From Discostella pseudostelligera (Eukaryota; Bacillariophyta; Thalassiosirophyceae; Thalassiosirales; Thalassiosiraceae): a stretch of DNA of 44,034 nt. Of the stretch, positions 1 through 8,460 are shown piece by piece. The stretch lies in assembly GCA_036940085.1 (NCBI GenBank), contig JALLBK010000027.1, positions 1 to 44,034 of the forward strand, written 5' to 3'. Made by a program: the position numbers and the translations under genes. The notes under the pieces are model-generated. The model worked only from the letters and a program-made list of their open reading frames with translations, had not been told where the DNA came from and ran no database searches. Each line of letters begins with the position of its first letter. Positions within the stretch are counted from its first letter, which is position 1.

Positions 1-903
1 ATTGATTGTCTGAAGAGATGCGCAGTTTCTGAAAGCCTCGTTCCCAATACATTTCAGTCCCTTGTAAAGCTCGACGGTCCTTAAATGAAGGCAATCTTGA
101 AATGCACTATCACCAATCCGTTTCACAGTCAACGGGACGGTGACGCGCTCCAGTGATACGCAGCCTTGAAATGAGCGAACTCTTATTTCCGCTAGACCCC
201 TGCAAAGCTCCACGCATCTCAATTGGGTGCAACCGGCGAATGCATGTGCACCAACCATTCTGACGCTGGAGGGGAGATGTATCTGCTCTAGAGATTCACA
301 GTTTCGAAATGCCGACACCGGAAGGACTTCTAACCCATCGCTGAGAACAACATCAGAGAGTTGTTTGCAATTGAAGAACGCATAGTCCCCAAACTCCTTT
401 ACACTTGATGGGATACGAATGCGCTCAAGCGCGTTGCATTCTGAAAATGCACGAAAGGGAATACGCACCAACCCCTCACAAAGATTCACATGCCTCAATT
501 GCGTGCAACCGCTGAAGACATCAATCTCTATTGCTTTGACGCTGGATGGAATTTTGATCCGCTCCAGTGAAGCGCAACGCTGAAACCCCTCAATTCCAAT
601 GGACTCGATGCCCTCGCACAACTCCACATGAACAAGGTTGGTGCAACCGCGGAACGCACCTTCGCCGATTCTTACAACGGTTGAGGGCCTTTTGATGCGC
701 TTGCAGGTTTGAACTTCCTCAGACTCAGATCCAATGCGTTCCGTGCCGTCACAAAACTTAACCTCCCTCAACGCAATGCAATTCTGGAAAGCTCTATCTC
801 GAACAACCTTGACAGATCTGTGGACAGTGATGTGAGTTACTTCACGAGGAATGCTGCGCCTCGGCTGCCCAGTGAAGGTGAATGCTATCATTTCATCGGC
901 CAT
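1..903 (-). CDS. BspA-type leucine-rich-repeat protein (3' end outside window)
   Basis: Read from the ATG at 903 the minus-strand frame stays open to the window edge (301 codons), so the C-terminus is missing. An in-frame TAA lies 13-15 bases upstream, which fixes the start. After a short head (MADEMIAFTFTG, then IPREVTHI) the whole protein is made of about 23-residue LRR_5 units of the type SVKxIGxxAFxxCxxLxxVxL. Two unit flavours alternate: one with an 'ELCEGL' strand and one with an 'IPSSVK' strand, giving a 46-residue super-repeat. No signal peptide or membrane helix is visible in the part seen. BspA-like LRR proteins are a large family in diatoms and other protists and are usually assigned to protein-protein contact; the partner here is unknown. 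It is tandem with, and 114 bp downstream of, the NDUFAF7 gene. Confidence 0.85.
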   Translation of the reverse strand, partial: MADEMIAFTFTGQPRRSIPREVTHITVHRSVKVVRDRAFQNCIALREVKFCDGTERIGSESEEVQTCKRIKRPSTVVRIGEGAFRGCTNLVHVELCEGIESIGIEGFQRCASLERIKIPSSVKAIEIDVFSGCTQLRHVNLCEGLVRIPFRAFSECNALERIRIPSSVKEFGDYAFFNCKQLSDVVLSDGLEVLPVSAFRNCESLEQIHLPSSVRMVGAHAFAGCTQLRCVELCRGLAEIRVRSFQGCVSLERVTVPLTVKRIGDSAFQDCLHLRTVELYKGLKCIGNEAFRNCASLQTIN

Positions 904-1017
904 GATTTCCAGTGATTATTCAGCAGAAGCTCGTTTTCGAAATAAATTTCAAAATTGTGAAGGTTCACGCGATGCGAAAGGCAGTTTGAATTTTTTTGAT
1001 AGAGGAGTAATAAGGAC

Positions 1018-3762
1018 TCAGAATCCAGGTGGAGGGAACAAATCATCTTTCTTTGGAGCAATTGCCAACACCTTATACCTTTCTCCCATCTGTTCCGTCA
1101 AAAGTAGCCGCTCCATTGCAGAATATAATTCGTATGCCTCGTCGTCCGTTGTTTCTGGATCTTCAATCTTCTTCTCCACACGTTGGACAATTCCCATTTG
1201 CGCCAAGAATCTACCCTGAGATATTGGTCCGAATGCCTCTGGCCGGAGGTGTTTTCCCTCATTCGAGCCGTAAAAGTCGTCGACCGATGCAGTAGTTTCC
1301 TCGCTACCATTGCTATTGGCACTCTTGACGTTGCCAGTACGACCTCTCTCCTCCTGTCTCCGTTTGCGCTCCAAGCTCTCCGACAAGCTCACTCTACGAT
1401 TCACGGCCTCTCGCAATGCACCAAAATCCACGTCGGCGGTAACATCCACCTCCCCCGGCTTACTCAGTGGGTGTACCTGCGTGTGCTTCCAAAACCCACG
1501 TAGCGTATCCCCACCAGAGGAACCATCGCCACCGTAGTCAATAATGAGTGCTGCACCGCCATGACACTTTTCAATCCGATCGGCGATGTCTTGGACTAAG
1601 ACTAGACCCTCGGGGCATGCCTCAATGATCGATCCGACAGGAAGCGAGTTTAGAGATGATGATGAAGGATTGCCTGGTACGGGAGAGCCACGACCGTTGA
1701 CTTGGAGCAAACTTCGAAGGGCTGGTGTGGTGTCAGGAGGAAGGACGAAGCGTAGGCGAGGAATCGTTTTGTTGATATTTGACATACCCGACGATGTTGA
1801 CGCCGACGTTGCCGATGAGGTAGTGTCATTGGATTCGGCACTTGCATATCGTCGAGCCACTGCCAAGCGCACACTGTTTGCGGCCTCGGATGTCTCCTCC
1901 TCATCGCGCACGGCAACATCCACCAACCTCTCTCTCCACACACCACCCTCAATTTTCTGAAAGCTGTGTATTGGCAGCGCATCCGCGAGTTCTTGACAAA
2001 TGACGAAGGTCGGAATGGGTGTCCCAGTCACGGCATCATGGGTAGGAATTGACGATAGAACATCATGCCAAGAGAATGTTATAGTGCTCCTCCGTTCGTT
2101 GGTTACAGTGCCGTTGCTGATTGATGGCGATGAGGAGTCATCGATCGAATCATCGTCTGCAAATTGGAATGTGTATCCCTTCTCAAGGATAATCTTTTCC
2201 TGAGATAGACTTCGAATTGACTCCTTCTGTCGTGCACGCATTCCATTCGTCACCTCGACAAGATGTACACCCACTGCCATTGTGTTCTTTCTTCCTCTAC
2301 TCTTCTCCTTACTTTTCCCATCATCGTAAGCAGCGTCATGGTCGTTGTCATCGGACTGGTTCGTCAACGCCATTGCAAAGTCAGGAAAGGTACTAATTGC
2401 ACTCCGAACAATATCACAAATCAACGTGCCTTTTCCCGGTCCAATTTCGATAATTTGTATTTGCGATGGTGCATTCAATGTACGATATTGTGTCATGAGC
2501 CACACCAGCAACGATTCCCCAAATAACTGCGAAACCTCGGGCGCAGTGATGAAATCACCTCCGGATCCAATGACATGCTCTCCTCCAGGATGATCATTGG
2601 TGGATTCGTCGACGTTATCATGGTCATCATCAATATCCCAATCATTCTCATCCTTCTCATCCATCACATCCGTCTCTTCATCATCACCACCAGCAGTATT
2701 TTCTCCCTGCTTCGTCTTCCCAACACCACCTCCTCCTCCCATCCTCGAACCCTTGCTAGTATAATACCCATACTTCCCATCTCGTAACACCCGTCGCATA
2801 TATTCCGCGACAGTAATCGGACCCCGAACACCAATGTATGCAATTAATTCATCGGTTAATGGTGTGCCACTTTCATATTTGCGACGATTGATCGGGGAAT
2901 TAAAGTTGGGTTTGTCTGGCAAATGTAAGGAGGGATCGTACATGGATGCCATATCGAGAATATCCTCGGGATTGGCGGAGGAGATACCAGATGGATCGGC
3001 AAGTTCGTTTTCGGGTATGTCTTGGTGGTGTTGGTGATGACGGTTGGGGTTGTTGTCGTTTGATGTATTAGTGATCACAGGACGAGGTGGGGGTGGCAAA
3101 ACACCCTGCAATAAGAATTGTCTTCGCAGTGCATTATCCTCTTCATTGTCACATAATTCGGAAATGGCAAATTTGGAAAGGGAGGGATGATTGTGTGCAT
3201 GTTCTCTATTGTCTTGCTTCCCACCACCTGCCTCCTCGTCCGATGAGGAGAGCAAATCAGAGGTAACAATTGGAGGTGGGAGAATGAGCGGCAATTGACT
3301 TGATTTCGTTGAGACATTCGTTTTCGTTTTTGGTCTGTTGGTATTAGATTGCGGTGCAAAGGGAGTTTGTCCAGGTCGCTTCCCAATAATACTGGAATTT
3401 GATGATGGTATTGTGATTTTAGGCACAGGCTTGTTCTTATTACGTCGTCCTCCTGCGCCACTACCCGAAGAATTTGTTGCAAATGACCGAACAAAAGGAC
3501 ATTCATAGCAGGATGGCGATGATAATGATGAAGACAATGTAGAATGGTGACGTTGGCGACTGCGACAGGGCGACAGCGTCATCGCTGTCGAGATTACGCC
3601 ATGGTCGAATGCCAGCAAAGACGAGTCGGATGAACGATGGTAATGCCACTGTTGTTGTCGTCTTCGGGAGGCATACTGGAGAAGTCCTCGTGCTGACATT
3701 GACATTGTTGGGGCGGGGTAGATAGTAGAGAGAGAGGTAGATGTGGCATACCATCGATTCAT
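1018..3762 (-). CDS. NDUFAF7: NDUFAF7-type protein arginine methyltransferase, complex I assembly factor
   Basis: Intronless 914-residue reading frame. NDUFAF7 (MidA/DUF185 family) is a mitochondrial SAM-dependent methyltransferase that modifies an arginine of the complex I subunit NDUFS2 early in assembly. Family blocks appear in order: GPITVAEYMRRVLRDGKYGYY (about 314-334), GDFITAPEVSQLFGE (402-416), the SAM-binding IEIGPGKGTL (438-447), ICQELADALPIHSFQK (588-603), ALIIDYGGDG (737-746) and DVTADVDFGALR (773-784). The start has an Arg/Ser-rich, acid-poor leader suited to mitochondrial import. It is about twice the usual length because of low-complexity insertions: a disordered region before 280, an acidic block near 350-400 splitting the first two motifs, and Ser-rich loops near 470-560 and 640-670. 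It shares a 300-bp upstream region with the divergent COQ6 gene. Confidence 0.9.
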   Translation of the reverse strand: MNRWYATSTSLSTIYPAPTMSMSARGLLQYASRRRQQQWHYHRSSDSSLLAFDHGVISTAMTLSPCRSRQRHHSTLSSSLSSPSCYECPFVRSFATNSSGSGAGGRRNKNKPVPKITIPSSNSSIIGKRPGQTPFAPQSNTNRPKTKTNVSTKSSQLPLILPPPIVTSDLLSSSDEEAGGGKQDNREHAHNHPSLSKFAISELCDNEEDNALRRQFLLQGVLPPPPRPVITNTSNDNNPNRHHQHHQDIPENELADPSGISSANPEDILDMASMYDPSLHLPDKPNFNSPINRRKYESGTPLTDELIAYIGVRGPITVAEYMRRVLRDGKYGYYTSKGSRMGGGGGVGKTKQGENTAGGDDEETDVMDEKDENDWDIDDDHDNVDESTNDHPGGEHVIGSGGDFITAPEVSQLFGESLLVWLMTQYRTLNAPSQIQIIEIGPGKGTLICDIVRSAISTFPDFAMALTNQSDDNDHDAAYDDGKSKEKSRGRKNTMAVGVHLVEVTNGMRARQKESIRSLSQEKIILEKGYTFQFADDDSIDDSSSPSISNGTVTNERRSTITFSWHDVLSSIPTHDAVTGTPIPTFVICQELADALPIHSFQKIEGGVWRERLVDVAVRDEEETSEAANSVRLAVARRYASAESNDTTSSATSASTSSGMSNINKTIPRLRFVLPPDTTPALRSLLQVNGRGSPVPGNPSSSSLNSLPVGSIIEACPEGLVLVQDIADRIEKCHGGAALIIDYGGDGSSGGDTLRGFWKHTQVHPLSKPGEVDVTADVDFGALREAVNRRVSLSESLERKRRQEERGRTGNVKSANSNGSEETTASVDDFYGSNEGKHLRPEAFGPISQGRFLAQMGIVQRVEKKIEDPETTDDEAYELYSAMERLLLTEQMGERYKVLAIAPKKDDLFPPPGF

Positions 3763-4062
3763 GGTGCATCGTCATCGGCGGCAGGCAGGCGGGCAAGTGG
3801 AAGCGGAAATTTCCCGCCAAATCTTCTCCTCCACACATTTATTCTTCCCGCCAAAATTTTGTTTTGATCTCTCCGGAGGAACAGTATTAAAATGATATCC
3901 CATTCTCAATATATTGTACGAGAAAGCAAGACTAATTTAGATTTTACGTGAGGAACCCGTTCATCGTCTGTCCGTTCGTTTTGGCGCCACCTCCGCCGCC
4001 GACAAAAATCTCAACCCCAACCCCAACTAAACCCTCCCATCTCCCACTCCCAAACCCAAACC
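3763..4062. promoter_or_regulatory. Shared divergent promoter region NDUFAF7 / COQ6 with paired E2F-like boxes
   Basis: 300 bp separate the two start codons. Two copies of TTCCCGCCAAA(T/A) lie at 3811-3822 and 3845-3856 (same strand, 34 bp apart). Their reverse complement, ATTTGGCGGGAA, is the textbook E2F/DP site. A TTTTGGCGCC element lies near 3979-3988. The COQ6 start sits in an AAACCATGG context. No TATA box is obvious. Promoter function is inferred from position. Confidence 0.6.
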
Positions 4063-6166
4063 ATGGGGAGGGCAATATCAATAGCATCCACCCGCTTGGA
4101 GGTGGCAATTAGGACCAGTCCACACTATCATGTCCATAATATCAGCAGCAATGGTATGGTGGCGTCAGTTTGGCTTGGGATGTCGCACCGGCAGTCCATG
4201 TCAACAACAAACAATCAGTGCCGTTGCCACCTCAGCACCAGCACCAGCACTACTACCACTTCTACTACCACTACCCATCATAGATCATTCTCGTCTCCCT
4301 CAATTAAACAGCATCAGCACTATGACATCATTATCGCTGGTGGGGGGGCCGTTGGTTCCGTCCTTGCACGATTGTTGCTCGATGACAATTTTGGTTCCAC
4401 TGGGTACATGACAAATACTGGACCTCGTCGGCGCCGGCCATTGAGGGTGGCATTGGTCGAGGCGCGTCCATCTCCACCATCATTGAAAGACCTTATTGCA
4501 AAGAAGAATTCTCAAACGACACAATCATCATCTTCTTCACCGCCTGATCCACGAGCATACGCATTGTCACCCACCAGTCTCTCCTACCTCGGCGCCAACA
4601 TTCTACAATCACTAGTGCAGCACAATCGTGTCGGCATGTATGACAATATGCAAATATGGGAACATGATGGACCGGCTCAATTGCACTTTGTGGGTGAGGA
4701 TTTATGTAAGGCGATACAGGATGGTCGATTGGTGGATTTGAATGCACTCGTGGGTAGAAGTTTAGATGAAAGTTATAATGGCAATGGGAATAGCAAGTCG
4801 GCGAGGAATCGTCCATGGTTAGGCGCCGTCATTGAGGATGAACCACTTGTCTCATCTTTATGGGATGAATTACGACTTGATACGAGGATTGATTTAGTGG
4901 ACAATGTACAAATTACATCCATTCATACACCCTCGCCACAGGAGGTGGGGAATGTCGTCCCTCCCTCTCCGGTGCAACTATCATTTACTCGACGTCAATC
5001 AAACAACAAGATCAACAAAGAGGGTAGCGACAATGTGATTCGGGAAGACGAGGAGACAGAATGCACAATTACATCCAATCTACTAGTTGCTGCCGATGGT
5101 GCAAATTCATTCGTTCGTCGAACGGTTGGAAATTTTCCAATGACTACTCATTCCTATGGTCGCAAGGCTGTGACATGCACGGTGCAGCTCGAATATGGAA
5201 TGAAACAAACTGCCTATCAACGATTCTTACCCCATGGTCCCATTGCGTTGCTACCGNCAGCTCGAATATGGAATGAAACAAACTGCCTATCAACGATTCT
5301 TACCCCATGGTCCCATTGCGTTGCTACCGGTTCGGAATGGCAACGTTGATGAGCATGGAGGAGAAGGTGGAGAATGCTCACTGAAGTACGCCAATGTAGT
5401 ATGGTCGACAACACCAACCGAGGCCAATTATCTCATGTCCTTATCTCCATCAGAATTCATATCAAATCTAAATCATCATCTCCGTCAAGGTCCCAACGTC
5501 AATCCCTCCATCCTTCCTAACAACAGCATGATTCCAACCAACATCCCACTCATATCGACACTTGCTCACGAAGTAGACTCACTACTACGTACGGCCAATT
5601 CAGCCATCACCATGGGATCGTGGACTGAATCACCCTCACGTAATTACTTTCGTCTACCTCCCAAATCTATCGAGGTGGTGAGTCCAGTGATGGGATTTGA
5701 TCTTGGTATGTCCCATGCGGGTGAGTATACATGTCCTCGTGTGGCATTGGTGGGGGATGCAGCACACACTATGCATCCCATGGCAGGACAGGGATTGAAT
5801 TTGGGAATGGACGATGTGGCTTCGTTGGCAAAGTTGATTAAGGAGGCAGTTGATGCTGGTATGGATGTGGGTGGAACTAGTTTGTTCTTGGATCGGTACA
5901 ATCAAGAGAGGTTAGTGAAGGGTTGGGGTATTGTGGGGGGAGTGCATGGTTTGCATGAACTATTTGGATGCAGTAGTAGCAGTGGTTTTGATTTGCATGG
6001 AATCATGAAGGACGGTTCCAGCGGGGATGGTACCAGCACGAGGGGCTTACGAAACCTCATTGGATACAGCCGAAGCTTAGGGATGAATGTCGTCAATGGG
6101 TTGCCAATGCTACGCCAAACTTTGGCGGAGATGGCAGCAGGTGCAACACCACCGTTTGCAAAGTAA
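4063..6166 (+). CDS. COQ6: COQ6-type ubiquinone biosynthesis FAD monooxygenase, split by an assembly duplication
   Basis: COQ6 is the mitochondrial flavoprotein that hydroxylates the ubiquinone precursor ring at C5. The N-terminal part shows the FAD Rossmann motif DIIIAGGGAVGS (about residues 88-99) after a Ser/Thr-rich presequence, PRAYALSPTSLSYL (162-175), an MQIWEHDG block, and LLVAADGANSFVRR (the second FAD motif region). The C-terminal part has the RVALVGDAAHTMHPMAGQG motif that binds the FAD ribityl chain, followed by LNLGMDDV. The frame breaks at 5257, where an N separates two identical 72-bp copies (5185-5256 and 5258-5329). Removing one copy plus the N (73 bases) joins the two frames into one gene of 676 codons. 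I therefore read this as one intact gene with an assembly error, not a pseudogene. It is somewhat longer than animal COQ6, through its leader and loops. Confidence 0.9.
5185..5329 (+). repeat. 72-bp direct duplication around a single N (assembly gap artefact)
   Basis: Bases 5185-5256 and 5258-5329 are identical, and the only ambiguous base of the window (5257) lies between them. The flanks differ immediately outside the copies, as expected when two overlapping contig ends were placed side by side with a nominal 1-base gap. The extra 73 bases shift the COQ6 frame by +1. Confidence 0.92.
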
Positions 6167-6525
6167 CATAAATAACAGTCATGTCTCTTTCTCTAGAGTC
6201 TTTGTGCATTGAGTAATCGTAGGAGGAGGAATGAGGCAGGGTTGTTTCGGATCGAACAGTATCGATGGATTTACACGTGGCAGTTATTTGCACCTGTAGT
6301 ACGTACGATACTTAGGAGCTCGTAGAGTACGTGGCTGTTTTTGACGGGAGAACGGAGCGAGATTTCCCGCCATCGGCGAAGAACACCATCAACACTCAAC
6401 ACCAAACACCATGGCGGCGGCCGGCGGCGGCATATGGCGAACCGGAACCATGCCGGAACACCATAACCATGGGGGATAAATGAACAGCAATGCTGCCACA
6501 CACTCAAGTAATAACCAATTGATCA
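6167..6525. other. Intergenic: COQ6 3' end and transporter promoter
   Basis: No coding evidence. It contains a TTTCCCGCCAT box at 6363-6373, the same family of element seen in the other promoters here, about 155 bp before the transporter start, and a short CG-rich stretch (GGCGGCGGCCGGCGGCGGC) near 6413-6431. No terminator signal can be assigned. Confidence 0.5.
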
Positions 6526-8360
6526 ATGGCTGGCAGTGTTAGACAACGCGACAGTGTGATGCATCCCACATCACCGACAGATGAGCGCAGTGTCGTCAGC
6601 CGGAGTTGCCCCGAATTCTCGTCCGTGAATTCTGATGATGCTGCTGCTGAGAGTCACCACCACCACCGATCTACTAATTGGTGGGAGAACGTTCAACCAG
6701 GCTCCATCTCCAACCTATGCAGCGCAACCCTTGGTGCGGGGGCTCTATCTCTTCCATATGCAATCAGTTTGACGGGGATAGTTATTGGCGTCCTTCTTCT
6801 CATGATTTCTGCCTATCTTACAATCATATCGGTCGATGTCATGATCGATGCGTGTGTTCGAACACAACTGTTCAAATATGAAGATGTCGCTGAGCGATTA
6901 GTTGGACGACGTGCGGGGAGAGTACTGGAGGCGTCTCTTTTGATCTTTTGCTTCGGGGTAAGAACTTGAACGGACATGCAGCTCTCGTTGCAATTTGCAA
7001 TCGATATTGTGCTTGCTCAATGTTTTTTTGCCAATAACTTTTGCAGACAGCTGTTGCCTACATCGTAGCCGTGGGTGATATATTAAACGAAGGCGTTCAA
7101 GCAATAGGAATAGATAGTAATCATGGAGAAACTTCGCGACAACGGATCATGATCTCGTTTTGGGTGCTGGTGATGTTCCCACTTTCACTACAACGAAATG
7201 TGCGAGCTCTGGAGCGGTTTTCTTCGCTGGGGGTGTTGAGTATCATCTCTCTCGTTATTGCTGCAGTCATTCATTCCTTGATTCACAGCAGTTCGTTTGG
7301 GGGTGATGGAGGTACACAACAAATATACCGAACCGACGTTAATTCAATGCTCTGGCCAAACTCGTTCTGGGATATCATCAAGGCTTGTCCTATTATCATT
7401 TTTGCATTCTCGTGCCAAATCAATGTTTGCTCCATATACGAAGAGTTGACTCCAATTGACACATCAGGTGGCACATTGAGTCATGCAAGGCCTATGCTGA
7501 AATCAAAACAGCTTGCCATGCATCGAATCACAACAAATAGCGTCCTACTCTGCATGATACTCTACATTTGCATTGGGCTCTTTGGGTTCCTGGACTTTAG
7601 ACATGATACCGCGGACAACATCTTGAACAATTATTGCATACAATACACTCATGATCTTATGATCATCGTACCGTCGGCATTTTTCGCTGTTGCAATAGTC
7701 ATCGCATTTCCATTCAACATACTACCTGCTCGAGTGACTCTGAAACTAATTCTGGACCGATTGAGGAAAAGACGACGCTGCGATAGGTGCCATCGCTTCT
7801 TTTCCAGCATTACATGCGACAACTGTTTATGGCCTTGGTCTGGATCAAAGGAATATTCTCGGCTAGGGAGTATTGAATTAGATGATGGAAACGATCATGC
7901 TTTCGCGACTGATCCATTGCTCGGCGATGATAGGTTTGGTGATAGACCCATCTTGATACCACACATGTCCCTTGATGCGGCCTCGCTCGTTACGGACGAC
8001 GAGTGCTCACCAGAGAGCCCTCCCGTTGAGCATTTTCTGTTGACGCTTATGCTGTCAGGCTCTGCTCTGATTGTAGCACTTCTAATTCCAGGCATATCAA
8101 CTGTGTTTGGGATCATGGGTGGGACGGCGGCCAGCGTCATTGCTTTCGTTCTTCCAGGTATGTTTCTAAAGGAAGCCACTGGACCGATTGTTCCAAGACA
8201 AGTTGGTGTTCGACCATTACGAGTTCTTCCGTTTTTATTAATAGTGGGAGGCACATTAATTGGGATCGTGAGCACTGGAGTCACAATCTACGGATTATTC
8301 ATCCCGAGCGATGGCGCTGGAGTAAGCATATGTGGCAATCATACCACAAGAACTGAATAG
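6526..8360 (+). CDS. AAAP/SLC38-like amino-acid transporter, two exons
   Basis: Exons 6526-6957 and 7047-8360 join in phase 0 across an 89-bp GT-AG intron (gtaaga...ttgcag), giving 581 residues and rebuilding the family block FGTAVAYIVAVGDIL. The hydrophilic N-terminus (about 60 residues) is followed by NLCSATLGAGALSLPYAI, the hallmark first helix of the AAAP superfamily, and about ten further hydrophobic segments. FAFSCQINVCSIYEEL matches the FAFxCH...EL region of SLC38 transporters. These carriers move neutral amino acids across the plasma or vacuole membrane, often coupled to Na+ or H+; substrate and coupling ion cannot be read here. A cytosolic-type loop holds CDRC (389-392) and CDNC (401-404), a CX2C-X8-CX2C arrangement I do not know from this family. 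The 3' end converges on the SpeD-SpeE gene with 100 bp between the stops. Confidence 0.88.
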
Positions 8361-8460
8361 CAGGTAATGCGGCACTATTAAGTTCTACTTATGCAACAAT
8401 ATCCGGCAAGCACAATTCTGGCAAATTATAATCCCCCCCCATTAATGCACATGCTCAACC

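Noticed and set aside
709..1219. Plus-strand open frames across the LRR and NDUFAF7 gene ends
   Set aside because: They are antisense to clear coding sequence on the minus strand and have no recognisable product.
5234..6166. Programmed frameshift or separate C-terminal gene in COQ6
   Set aside because: The frame change is explained exactly by an N plus a 72-bp duplicate; no slippery site is needed.
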